Assembly (NCBI GenBank): GCA_037576195.1
Contig: CM075104.1
Location: 2,982,775 to 3,046,774, forward strand
DNA: 64,000 nt
Direction: 5' to 3'
Source: Phytoseiulus persimilis
Lineage: Eukaryota > Arthropoda > Arachnida > Mesostigmata > Phytoseiidae
The notes beneath the pieces are model-generated. The model was given only the letters and a program-made list of their open reading frames with translations, did no database searches and was not told the origin of the DNA. The position numbers were made by a program, and so were the translations under genes. Below are positions 1 through 11,100 of the stretch, piece after piece; within the stretch, counting starts at the first letter, position 1; the number at the start of each line of letters is the position of its first letter.

Positions 1-298
1 GTTCGCATCTGAAAAGTTCGGGCTCCGAAGCTCCTTTTATCAATCCTCTCACCTCAAGACTATGGAATCACGAGCGTATCTAGTATACGGGACGGAGTTT
101 CAAAGACTTAGGCTTTTCGTTTCGCAAACGCTTCTCACAAATGTATGTTGAGTGACGATGTGTTAAGAGGTGATTCAGAAGCTTCGGATCCCGAATGAAT
201 AGTTTATCTCGAAATCTCCGTCTCCACAGGATCGCGCGCGCGCACTGTGAGGATTCCATCGTGGGTGTGAAGTATTGCCAAGCATAAGGAAGAACCGT

Positions 299-320
299 GG
301 GGGGGGGGGGGGGGGGGGGG
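299..320 (+). repeat. G22 homopolymer tract
   Basis: Twenty-two consecutive G bases. Such a run can form a G-quadruplex and is also prone to length errors in sequencing and assembly. The surrounding 1-934 shows no recognisable gene. Its longest frame (470-787, plus) has no features I recognise. Confidence 0.95.
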
Positions 321-941
321 CACTAGAGCTCGCTATCACTGATGACCGGGACAGTCCAGCGCACAAACGCCCGATGGGCGCACCATGGACGGAACCTCCA
401 GGAGCGGCATTATAGAGATCCTTAAGGATGGCCCTACAGAGCTCAATCGACAGCTGAAAGATTCGACGGATGAAATCAGCAGATGTGGCCCGCGGCTCAG
501 TCAGAAAAGAAGGGGGTAAAGCCGCCTCGGATCGCTACCGCCATGGGGCAGGCGAACGAGATATTCTGATTCTAGAGACAAGGTCGGCCATGACATGGGA
601 GCTAACAACAGCAATTTACCGACTCCATGGTCGTACACTTTGGATACCAATTGGCAGAAACGCCGCTTCGGAGCACCCAGCTCTTTCCCGTGAGATGTTG
701 AACCTCTCGATCCGAAACCTACGCATGCCGTACCTCATTTCTTTGGACATCGGGTTAACTCGTGCAGTTCTACTTCTGAATGAATAGGTGAGGAGTCGTC
801 CAAGTACTGCAGAGAAACACTGATTGGAGAGTCAAAGATGCGTGAGTTGCCGGTCTCACTATACTCCAAAGCAAAAGTATGCGGGCACCCCTGTTTTCCG
901 ACGTAACTTCTCGATGGGACGTCCGATTGAGCTCGAATTCG

Positions 942-1551
942 AGTCCAACGAGTCCGGCGAGTTCACGAGCCCAGGTGAGAGCGCAAAATCTCGGTTACGG
1001 GTTCGGGTCCCAAAATCTCTGATTCTGAGCTAGTATGATCGGAAACGGAGGCTGACTTTCGTTTAAGAATCACTGACGAGAGGTATGATTCCGAGACCAA
1101 TCTGACCATTACTTTTCAACTCTGGAGGGGTGATTCCGAGATCAACCTGGCCATTACTTTCCAACTCTGGAGGGGTGATTCCGAGACCAATCTGACCATC
1201 ACTTTCCAACTCTGGAGGGGTGATTCCGGGGTCAATCTGAGCATTACTTCCCAACTCCGGAGGGGTGATTCCGAGACCAATCTGAGCATTACTTCCCAAC
1301 TCTGGAGGGGTGATTCCCAGACCAATCTGAGCATTACTTTCCAACTCTGGAGGGGTGATTCCGAGACCAATCTGGACAACCAGAGGCCAAACCAGAGGAC
1401 CCGGAATCATCCCTCTCGTCAGTGATTCTCAAACGAGAGTCAGCCTCCGTTTCCGATCGTACTAGCTCAGAATCAGAGATTTTCGGACTCGAACCCGTAA
1501 CCGAGATTTTGCGCCCTCACCTGGACTCGTGGACTCGCCGGACTCGTGGAT
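942..1551. mobile_element. Foldback-type element: long inverted arms flanking a minisatellite
   Basis: Two arms of about 150 bp, at roughly 942-1092 and 1402-1551, are inverted copies of each other with only about ten mismatches by eye. Both contain, for example, the words AAATCTCTGATTCTGAGCTA and GATCGGAAACGGAGGCTGAC in opposite orientation. Between the arms lies a 45-bp tandem array. Long terminal inverted repeats with a repetitive core are the hallmark of foldback (FB-like) elements. I see no transposase frame inside, so this would be a non-autonomous copy. Target-site duplications were not clear. Several short frames across the array are products of the repeat, not genes. Confidence 0.8.
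1083..1385. repeat. 45-bp minisatellite, about 6.5 copies
   Basis: The unit contains the words GGAGGGGTGATTCCGAGACC and AATCTGAGCATTACTTTCC. The word AACTCTGGAG (or AACTCCGGAG) begins at about 1118, 1163, 1208, 1253, 1298 and 1343, giving an exact 45-bp period. Because 45 is divisible by three, open frames run through the array, encoding a repeated 15-residue unit with IGLGITPPELESN. These frames are artefacts of the repeat. The array fills the core of the foldback element. Confidence 0.93.
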
Positions 1552-1660
1552 TTTTGCGACCCCTAGTCGTGACCCCATTTGAGGAATTCATATCGACTCC
1601 GTTCTCGAGGTTCAGGTTCAGTAACTCATCATTTAAAAAGGTAGTATAAAATGTAAAACA

Positions 1661-3301
1661 TCACAACAGCGCCGACAAAAATACATCACTGGCGATGTGC
1701 CCGTTCGTGATTTTTGAACAAATACGCCACGAGTAGCAGTGTCTTACTGCCTCTGTCCTCGCTATCGATTTTGTTCTGACTGTACATTTGCTTCGGTGAT
1801 CGTTCTCTGATACGACAAAAAAGTGTTCTGTGTCGCCTGATAATATAGTCTGCCTAAGCATCCGTGTATCCTGGTTTGCCAGAAGATCAGTACTTGGCTG
1901 AAGGGGAACCACTCCATGATGAGTGGGACATCGTCGGTTTAGTCTCCTAGTGAAGTATTTCTGTACCGGTTCCATCATTTTAACGTGTTTCACTTTGTAA
2001 GGAAGCCAAACTTGACAACAGTGGAGAAATTTTGATATGACTAGCGAGTTGCAGAGTCTCGTGTAGAATTCGGGTCGTTTAACAACGAAGCATCTGAAAA
2101 CGTTGTTGATCACAGACCTAGCCGAGGCAACCGTGATTGCAATGTGACGGCCGAAATCGAGATCTGGTGAGACTATGACACCGAGGTCCCGGATGGTGCG
2201 GACCGAGGGTAGTGGCTCTCCGTTAATGGTGTAGGACGGGGGAGGTGCATTCGAGCCGCCGTCCACTAGGACCGCACACTTTGAGATCGATAGTAACATT
2301 TTGTTTTCTGTGCACCATCGGACCACGCCGTCGATTGCTGCTTGTAGAGTTGTTCGGTCAACATGGTCGCGAGCAGGCCCGACGAGTTTTAAGTCATCGG
2401 CGAACAGAAAGTAGCTGGTGGACGGGGGGAGGTTATTACGGATATCTAGTACAAAGATTACGTAGAATAATGTGGAGAGGGGGCCGCCTTTGGGTACGCC
2501 AGACGTGGCGGGGTATGGCACAGATAGGTGCTTGTCGATTCTCACTCTGAAAGATCGGTGCAATAGGAAGCTGCGACACCACTCAACGGTCTTGTGGTGA
2601 AGTCTCATGTTCGTCATCTTCTGAAGCAGTGATTGGTGATCGACTTTGTCAAATGCCGATTTTCGATCGAAGTACACCGCGTGGAATGAAACGCCATCGT
2701 TTATGAATTGCCCGAACTCCTGCGTCGTCGCGAGCAGCTGGGTGCAAGTTGACTTTTTGGGAACGAACCCATGCTGCTTTGGGTCATAGATGTCGTTGAG
2801 TCTCAGGTGTCGGGTGACCTGTGTGGCAACAATCTTTCCGAAGATTGCGCACGCTGAAGAGCATTGGGACACTGTACGAAAATTTTTGACGTCGTCTTTG
2901 GCTCCCTTTCTGTGTATCGCCGTTACAATGCCGCTCCTGAAGAGGGCTGGTGCGGTTCCGTCCACGTATGATCGCTGGAAAATCAGGGAGAGCGGTTCGC
3001 AGAAGAAGAAGCGAAATGTTTTGAGGAAGATGGGAGGGATGCGATCGGGCGTATAAGACATCTTGGAGGGCAGCGCGGAGAGATGCTTCAGGATCACGTC
3101 CTCAGTGAATACGATAGAGCTGTCGGGAACCGTCTGTGCTTTTGCGTTCTTCGAATGTTCAATCCCGGGCGCGGGTTCAGCGGGGTTGAACACAGTAGCA
3201 AAGTGACTCGCAAGTATATTTGCCTTGTCGGTGGGATCGTGAACAATTCCGTCTGGGGTTTGCAATGTGAAGGTAAAAACCACGAAGAACGCGAATTTCA
3301 C
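1661..3301 (-). mobile_element. CR1/jockey-like non-LTR retrotransposon, reverse transcriptase ORF
   Basis: One uninterrupted frame of 546 codons encodes a LINE reverse transcriptase. In order it shows an N-terminal linker typical of the region after the endonuclease (DKANILASHFATVF), finger motifs (YTPDRIPPIFLK; HRKGAKDDVKNFR) and motif A (AVYFDRKSAFDKVDH) with its catalytic Asp. Motif B follows as GVPKGGPLSTLFY, where most relatives have GVPQGS. Motif C is FADDLKLV, and the thumb region follows. The C-terminal stretch resembles CR1-group elements. No apurinic endonuclease or ORF1 lies upstream, where palindromic repeats begin at about 3325, so this is a 5'-truncated copy. The frame has no stop or frameshift, which suggests a young insertion. 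The assigned start at 3301 is only the first Met in the frame. Confidence 0.88.
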
Positions 3302-3324
3302 AGTTTCAATTCATTGTCAAATCA

Positions 3325-3656
3325 GGCGCGCAGCCCGGTTTTGCGTTGAGTTCTGAGAAAAAAATAACGTCCGATCGAGCTGAAATTTTCACCGTGCTTG
3401 GGTTCCGCACTGCGAATCATGATGCCTTCGTCAGAGCTCCCAGTCTCTGCACGACCTTGAGGTCAGATCCCTCTGTCAGCGCAGCTGATGGAAATCGGCG
3501 CATCTGCGTTATTCAAGTGTTCTCCTCACCGAAGATGGAAGTAGGGAACTCTTAGGAAAGCATCATGATTCGGACTCCGTAATACAAGAAGGGTGCTAAT
3601 TTCAGCTCGGACGAACGTTTTTCCCAGAAGTCACAGCGTAAACCGGGCTGTGCGTA
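3325..3656. repeat. Palindromic repeat pair abutting the LINE
   Basis: The segment at about 3325-3432 (AGCCCGGTTTTGCGTTGAGT, then CGAGCTGAAATTTTCACCG and GAATCATGATGCCTTCG) recurs in inverted, diverged form at about 3553-3656 (GCATCATGATTCGG, then TTTCAGCTCGGACGAACG, then AAACCGGGCTGTGCG). A further inverted, more degraded copy is at about 3766-3832. The pair behaves like the arms of a non-autonomous DNA element, about 105 bp each with a spacer of about 120 bp. No transposase was seen. Confidence 0.6.
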
Positions 3657-3765
3657 TAATTTCCCAACGAATCAGAGCTGTGAAATCCACGCCTCATTCG
3701 ATTTCCTCCTCAGGAACGGGACGTATATAAAACTCATGATCCTTAGGGTGAAGGAGACCCATCCA

Positions 3766-3832
3766 CGGTGTAACTTCAGACCGATCGAACGTTTCGTTCG
3801 GTAGTCACGAAGAAAAACGGGGGGCGCGCTCA
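3766..3832. repeat. Third diverged copy of the 3325-3656 repeat arm
   Basis: The sequence CGGTGTAACTTCAGACCGAT, followed by AACGTTTCGTTCGG and ending in GGGGGGCGCGC, matches the reverse complement of the 3325-3400 arm in order and spacing, with many substitutions. It lies in the same orientation as the 3553-3656 copy. Confidence 0.45.
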
Positions 3833-3911
3833 GTTTCGCAACGGTGTCAACGTCATCTTTCCCCGAGATATGGCAAAAACAGGGTAACAAAGGTAAGGAA
3901 ATCCCGAACAT

Positions 3912-6900
3912 TAGTTAACCACCCTGTATATTTCGGAAACAAGCTCGCAAGTCTGCTCAACACTCCATTGCACGAGCCGCCAGACGGTTCCTCAGCTCGA
4001 GAAGTCGCCTTCGCAAGGATTCCGCGGAGGACCTCCTCGGACGCCAGAGGGGCTCCTCTTTACGGAGCTGATCAGACGCCCACTTTCATCATTGCCAGAA
4101 GCTCTCTGCGGTCGACCATCGAATGTTTTGAGCCGATGAAAGGATTTCCAACGTCTGATCAAAACTAATCATCCCCAGTCCGTGCTTCGTACCCCACACG
4201 AGGTGATCCCACTCGCATCATGCATCGTATCGAGTACGGGGTAATCAACTCTTAGCTACGCTTGGATGCTCAAGATGAGCGTTCCCGTTGAGTAATGAGA
4301 AAAAGTTGCGTCGTGCGGTCGTGCCACAGGAAGTCCCAACACGAGCATAGCACGCACAGAGAGCACGGTTCTCGCTCTGCACCACAATACACACCGATAT
4401 TGTTCCAAGTTGGCCATTCTACCTCCAATACTATCTACCGTGTTTCCCCACCGCCAATGTCGCCGCCACAAAGTAGAGTAGAACTTTACCGGGTATCCAG
4501 CTGCTCAGCTCATTCCACCGCCAATCCTGGAGTCGCTTTCGACGCGGTGGTGGCGTGATCGACCGCCGACGCCGGAGGCGGCGTATCAACCATCCTGAGC
4601 ACACGTGTCAAGGCAGAGAGATGGTTTGTCAAGGGAGGGCGATACGAACGCGTGAACACTGTGACTCTTCTTGGATTCTGTGACACTGTGATTCCCTTGG
4701 TTGGATTCACAATAGTTTCAATGCACTGCGCGGGGGTTCCGCTTTTCTTTCCGGAATCAAGCCATGAACAGAATGATTGCAATGAATGACTATTTCTCTA
4801 ATATTTCGGGACTGTTTGCCATTGCTGTTTAATGATATTCCGGAAGCTCCGTGTTGGGGGCAGCAATATACCGGGTGTCTTGGATTGTCTGACTTGGAAC
4901 GCCACGGCTAGGATGCCACAAGAGAGAAGAAGTCACAGCGAACACAGCGCTCCTTTTCACTTCCACGGAACGGATTGGGCTTGTGACCAGAGTCGCTCGA
5001 GAAAGCTCATTGCAACGAGCCAAAACGAAGGAATCAATGAGTTCCGTAGCGTTCATCAAGTTCTACAAGAATCGTAGCTACAGGAAGTTCCAGCCCTCGC
5101 AGTCATCTCCAGCAGGTCACCGGAACGACGATGCGAAGGGAAGGTTTCTCTCACGAGTCCACATCGACCGAAGTAATGTGAATCAGAATGTTCAGGCAAG
5201 CTCAATGGATGGAACTAAAGCCGAGAAAGCTGTTCTCAGCATACATCCGAAGATTTCAAACAAATCAGCCTGATTCTCGACGTGTAACGGAAATTTTAGT
5301 TCTCCAGATGGCTCTAGTTCTCATTGTTTATCTCCGGTTCTCGACCGGCCTAGGATCAGATGCTGTTGAGCCTTGTTGAGACGTTTGTCGGCTCCCCAGC
5401 GCAGGGCGCCTCAATCGTACTGCCAGAGTCATTGGAAACCACACTCCACGTTTTCTGAACACCGACTTGAATGTCGAGGGTTTATGGATCATGTTCGACG
5501 CTGGGAAAAAGTTGGAGCCTGGGGGCTTGGAACGAGTGATGTTATGGACTATCCCAGGCCTGCGACAAATTCAAAGCAGATTCTATCTGAAAGCCTTCCG
5601 ACCTCGAAAAAACGGAAAAAATACGAATTCATTCATCCAAACTCTGAAAGCCTTGGGGGAGAATTATTCGCCACTCTCGAGTTCGTTCGATCCGGTGTTA
5701 TCGAGTCCGAGAAACCACCGCATCGTTTGCGATCTATGAGTGTGCACAGTGTTTTGATTCATTTTAATGTTGTCATTCCAAAACACCGTAAACAGGAGTG
5801 GGGAGAGTATAGGTTTCGTGAAACGCCTTCAGGTGTTCGGCGGAAGAATAAGATTTCTCGAACTTCGTGTCAAATCGTAACGACTAACTTGCCCATTGCT
5901 CGGCTGAACCAGATTCAGGAAGTGTCTCGACGAATTCTGTTTTTGGAGCTGGGCCATGATCGATGTTGCTTCCTCAGCCAGCGTTAGAGCAGCCGAAAGA
6001 AGTGAATGCTACAGGCATCCGATTCTTGATTGATCCCATCAATTTCCGTGAGAGGAATCAACGCCTGCAAGATGTTGAAGGAATCTCTCGACCGAAGAAT
6101 GATCGATGGAATCGACAACAAGAATGGCTGCCCTTGTCTCGGATCTCCCGCGGCTGCGAGAACGCTCAAATTAACTACTGTGGACTTTTCTGTCAGGACT
6201 CCAGTGGAGAGTTTCGACTAACTTACCTCAGTTATTCTCTCTGGGCAACGTCATCTCCTTCCATCGAAACGATGGGCGTATTTTCATAAGCTGCATCACT
6301 TTCGTTGCTGTGTCGAATTGTCAGCGTCATCACTGAACGTAGCGGTGTGATTCGGTCCAATGCGCTGATCGGAGCCGCTACATACATATGTAATCATTTC
6401 GAGCCGTCTGTATCCCGTTGCCCTCGACCTCGAGAAGTCGTGCCATCTTGAGCGTTTATGAGAATCGAAAGCTGGGTGATGATGATTCAGGTTTGAAACA
6501 CGTCCTTCCGCCTTGACTAGGTGGTCGCGGCTCTATCGGTGAGACGGGAGGTGGCCGCAGATCTCGAGAGGTTCTCGAGCGTCCTCATCCGGGGTTGACC
6601 CTCGAAGGCGGCAGGAGCTCCAAAGCGAACAAGGGCATCGACTGACGAGGTGCTGATAATGAAATAGCTCGATCATCGCATCCAGATCCGCTTGCATCGA
6701 AAATGAATGTATGAGCGAGCGATGAGATAAAATACCTTGAGCTGAGTGATTTGTGGAAATCGTCCACCTCTTGTTCCTCAGTGGAAGTACGAAACCATGT
6801 TATTGCCTATCCCGGGAGACCCAAGGTAGGTCGCGAGAACTTGAGTAAGGCGTCGTCGTCTCATCCTTTGTTGAGTGATCATAAATATGTTTATTGCAGT

Positions 6901-8030
6901 AGTCGGGACAGGGAGCTGAGTGGGGCGAGTCCTCGAGTTCCATAAAATCGCTCAAAGCAGATCGGTATTATTGATTCGCCGCAGATGGGAGTATCGACAG
7001 GACCAGAAAATCGTCAATGGTCGGACGAGGACAGCTCAGGCGATAGTTTTTGCGCGGCCTGATTTTCCCATCGGGCGTCAGGTCTCCAGAAAGGACGGCT
7101 CCACACGCATCTGCAAAAGAGCATTTTATATTCTGATGAATCTAAAGCGGAGTGACTGTCAAGCATCGGAGGCGCTGGCAGGAGGCAGTGTGAGTTCATG
7201 GCTGTCTTTCAATCTGGTTGCGTGATCATGCAGTGGCCTGTCGAAGGAGGGCGAGCTTTGATGGAGAACTGCGAAAAGTTGAAGAATGAAGAACCTAACG
7301 ACGTCGAGGTCTTGGCATGACGGGCAGCCGTGTGAGTAAGCCAGCCAGTTCGAAATAGACATCTCATTTCCCTCCTTAGTATTCTGATTGTCGCCCCGGA
7401 CACTGGCATTAGCGTTGCTCCATGGAGATTGGACCTGTTCAAAATCGACGAAATTTCGTCTCTCAAGACACGTGGTTGCGGAGCCTTCTGGAAAGTGCGG
7501 GATCTGCGCCCGTCTCAGAGTTAATTTTCTCTATGCGAAGACTGAACTTCACGTTTTTTTCGGACGATAAGTTCGAGTCACTTATGGAATGCCACTCGAC
7601 CGACTCGATCGCGAAGAGTGAGACCTCAGGGGTCACATTTCTTCATGTCTCGAGTTTTTTCAGCAACGAACGCTCTGGATTGAATGCATACCCGAGGAGT
7701 CTCATACTCCTGGTTGTCATCGACCGCAAGCCATCCTCCGCTGGCCACTCGGGATTCTTACTTGATCGGAGAAATAATTAATCGATTCCAACGGAAAGCG
7801 TCACAAGGACGTCTGGACGACACAAGGAGCTCGTGGACTGGATCCGATGCCCCAACGCTGCCTCACTTCGGCATAAGACGCGAGAATCGCGCTCCCAGTT
7901 CAATTGTGTGCTTTCTCTCAAAAATCCCCGTCCGGGGGAGCGGCCGAGCCTTTTTCAAAGACTGATATCGAATAGGTATGCGAGTGTTTTTTGATATCGG
8001 GTACTAACGAGCCAGGCCCGCGCATAGCGA
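3912..8030. other. No supported gene
   Basis: I see no exon I can defend between the palindromic repeats and the end of the colmedin-like gene. The longest open frame, 5373-5987 plus (204 codons, non-ATG start), and several overlapping frames at 4800-6290 show no recognisable motif. Alternative frames of similar length overlap them, as expected by chance in DNA of this composition. An unrecognised exon cannot be excluded. Confidence 0.5.
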
Positions 8031-8034
8031 TATT

Positions 8035-8040
8035 TTTATT
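8035..8040 (-). terminator. Polyadenylation signal AATAAA for the colmedin-like gene
   Basis: TTTATT on the plus strand reads AATAAA on the minus strand, about 100 bp past the stop codon at 8141-8143. This is the likely 3' end signal of the collagen/Ig/olfactomedin gene. Confidence 0.5.
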
Positions 8041-8140
8041 CATTTTCGGATCCGTCTCTTTTTTGTGTCGCGTCGAGTGTGACGAAATATTTCCCAGAGG
8101 GGCTGCAGCGATCGATAACCCTTAATGATTCTCATAGGGA

Positions 8141-11100
8141 TCAGGTAGTCCTGAGTTGAACCTCCAATAACTCAGCTCGACGATCTTCTTCGATTGTCCT
8201 CACTGGATACACGAGATGATTACCGTTGTCCGTTGAGAACAGTTCGTGCTCTCGGGGGTTGTACGTTAGGAAAGTTGTGTTGGCGAAAGGATTCGAGAAA
8301 GCGATTGGAGCCTGCAAAATGCCACACCTCACAGTCAAATTCCGATTGAATGGAAGGCCTGTGCGAATGTTTCTGACCGGGTTTTGTAGCTAGCAATTGA
8401 TTTGTTCCGCCAGTGATCGGGCCCCGAGGCTTGCTAAATCACGTACCTCGAGACTTATGATCGTATCAGCGATGAGATCATATGCGTACATATATATTTG
8501 AGCGTTTGGTTCTGTGACGGAATTCACTGCATACATCACTCCGCACATGATGAACATTTGACCGATTTTCTTGTGTGGAAGCGTCAAATTCCAAATGAAT
8601 TGTTTTTCGAACGTTTTCTCGTCAATCTGAAAAATATATTTGAGATGTGTGGATAGATAAACGTAGATATCCATCCGGAGAAGGACCATTCATAGACTAT
8701 AGCGACTCGAAAAAACTTGAGTGGAAGCACATGAGCGCTCGAGACCTCCGCTCTCGAAATTTGATTTCGTTGTCTGATTCATCGTGGAAACCCTCAAGCG
8801 TGCTCTTGAGCCGTGGTACCTTGAGGATCATAGTGTTATTCGAACGAGTGCTGGAGTAAATGATCCATAATCCAGTTTCGTCCGCGGATATCATTGCGTA
8901 GTTTTGTTGTTGACCGAACAGGAACGTGCGATTTGAGAACGCCATGTCTTCCACTGCGAGGACGGACATCTCTCCTTGCCTGAGAGTCATGAAAATCTCT
9001 CAGATCGGGATCAGCATCAGACTGTTCTCTGAGACGTCAGCACCTCACTCACAAAGGTGGATCGCATATCCCCACTTACTCGATAGACCTCGAATTCAAG
9101 GGCACTCTAACGATGTTGTTTGAGGCGTTCTGATGGTAGTAGAAAGTGCCATTTATGAGGAGGTTCCCATTGCCGTGGAAGGGCGAAATCAGAGGAATGC
9201 CCTTGGATGGGGTCCCGTTCTGGAAGAGCTCTCTTGACTGGAATCAACAAGCGGCGTAATAGAGTGACAGAAAGTCTGATCTTCTTCTCGTGGTGATAAG
9301 TCAGACATCGTTGATCGATCCAAATCAATGCTCCAGCGAACACACGAATAGGTGTGTGTTTGCACCCGAAAATAATGCTCCATCGCAATGGAGAAGAAAA
9401 ATTGAGGCATCATGCATCCATCTATCTGCCGGAACTTCCGAGCTCCATTGAGGACGGTCATTGATGGAGATTCGGTTCCCAGTCAGAGGGGAAAGCACTC
9501 ACTTTGAACATGTAGAGATGTGTGTTGTCCCCATGACGAGTCGCGTAGAAAACACGCGACGCGTTCTCAGAGTCTGGGTGGTACACTTCGTCCTGCCACC
9601 AAGCGGAATATGAGGTGTCATTCTCCAGGTACATCACCGGTTTCCCCACTCGACTGAGTCGAGAATCCAAAGTGCATCCTTGAAAATTCGGAATATCCGG
9701 AGTTTTTCGTGAATTTTCGGGCAAATCACCCGCGTATTCCCCGCGGCCATCTATATATTCGTGGGTAGTGCAGGTACTCTAAAGCATCATTCATCAATTT
9801 CTCCACCAATCCTCATGAGTCTTGAGACGATATGCCTACATGGAGAATCATCTCCAACGAAAGGAAGCCCAGCATCAGCGGAGACTGAGATTCCGCAAGC
9901 ATGCGTTTCAGCAACTGGTCTGTGGAAGCCGTGATTCTTGAATGATTGTCACGTAGAACTCACCTGGATTTCTATCAGGTTTCCGAGTCCAATTTCGTTT
10001 ATCAACATCGCTGTATTCATTCCGAACATCTGCCATCTCAGGAAGAGCACTCTTACAGCGACACTCAGGGCACCGTCTCAAGCACTGCATATGCTGTTTT
10101 TCTTTGGCTTCTGTAACGATATCATGGCGTCCCCATTTTCCGCAGATCCAACTTGAAAGTGTCAGCCATCTCAGATGGGATTTTCGAAAAACTTTCACCT
10201 GTTCCGAAGGTGGCCTCCTCGCTTGACGATCGCCAGTCCAAAGGTTCGTTTTGATCTGGAAAATGCATGACTGAAATTACTAGTCATGTCCTTCGGAGCA
10301 GAGGGCGAATCGGATGCAAGTCAGACTCGTCCCGCATCCCTGGAGCGGAGCAAGGAATCCGCTCCTCAAGTGAGGACACGGGAGCGCTGCGCCAGTATCA
10401 CTTTCATCAGGAAGTTGACTGTTCCAACAGCGAGCCAGCCGCCTGTTTCCCGATTCATCCGAGGATCGTCGTTTTTATCCGCTGTGAGCGTTTTCTCAGT
10501 ACTGTGTCTGTTGCTTAGCATTCGTCCACATTCTTCTTACTACTGAGATCGATGGTTCCGACGGCTTGTCCTCGGACATTTTTTGACACGCAGAGGTAGC
10601 TGCCGAGATCACTTGGGGTTACGTAAGTTATGTTCAAGGTCATCCGATGTTGGTACGAGCTGAGCGTTTCATCCGCCGGAATGTATTTCAGGGAAGACTC
10701 TGGAATAAAGAAAATCTCTCGAAACCCAGCAACTTCTTGCTGACGAAAGAAGCGTTAAGTTCGATACCATGGAGAGAGCCCTAGGAATCCATGACGAGGA
10801 TTCAGAACAGCAGAACAAAACTCCGAAGACCTCGACAAATGATGACAGTAGCGTTATCATTTAATCAGTCCCACGACCGCAAACTCCGTGCTGCGCGTAA
10901 GTACATGCCTACGTAGTTCACTTCAAACCCGAAGTTCCACTCGCCGATGATGTTTCCGGATCGAGAAATCCAAAAGTTCACTGGAGGCGGGTAGGCTTCG
11001 GTGAGGCATTCCAGTACCACTCCACCGCCGTTCCAACTGGCCACATTCCATTTCTGAATTCTGATCAGAGGAGCAACTGCGCCGAGAGAGTTTATGATAT

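Noticed and set aside
1063..1410. Open frames encoding repeated GITPPELESN-type units
   Set aside because: The frame exists only because the 45-bp minisatellite period is a multiple of three.
5373..5987. 204-codon plus-strand frame
   Set aside because: It has a non-ATG start, no motif, overlapping rival frames and no clear splice partners.
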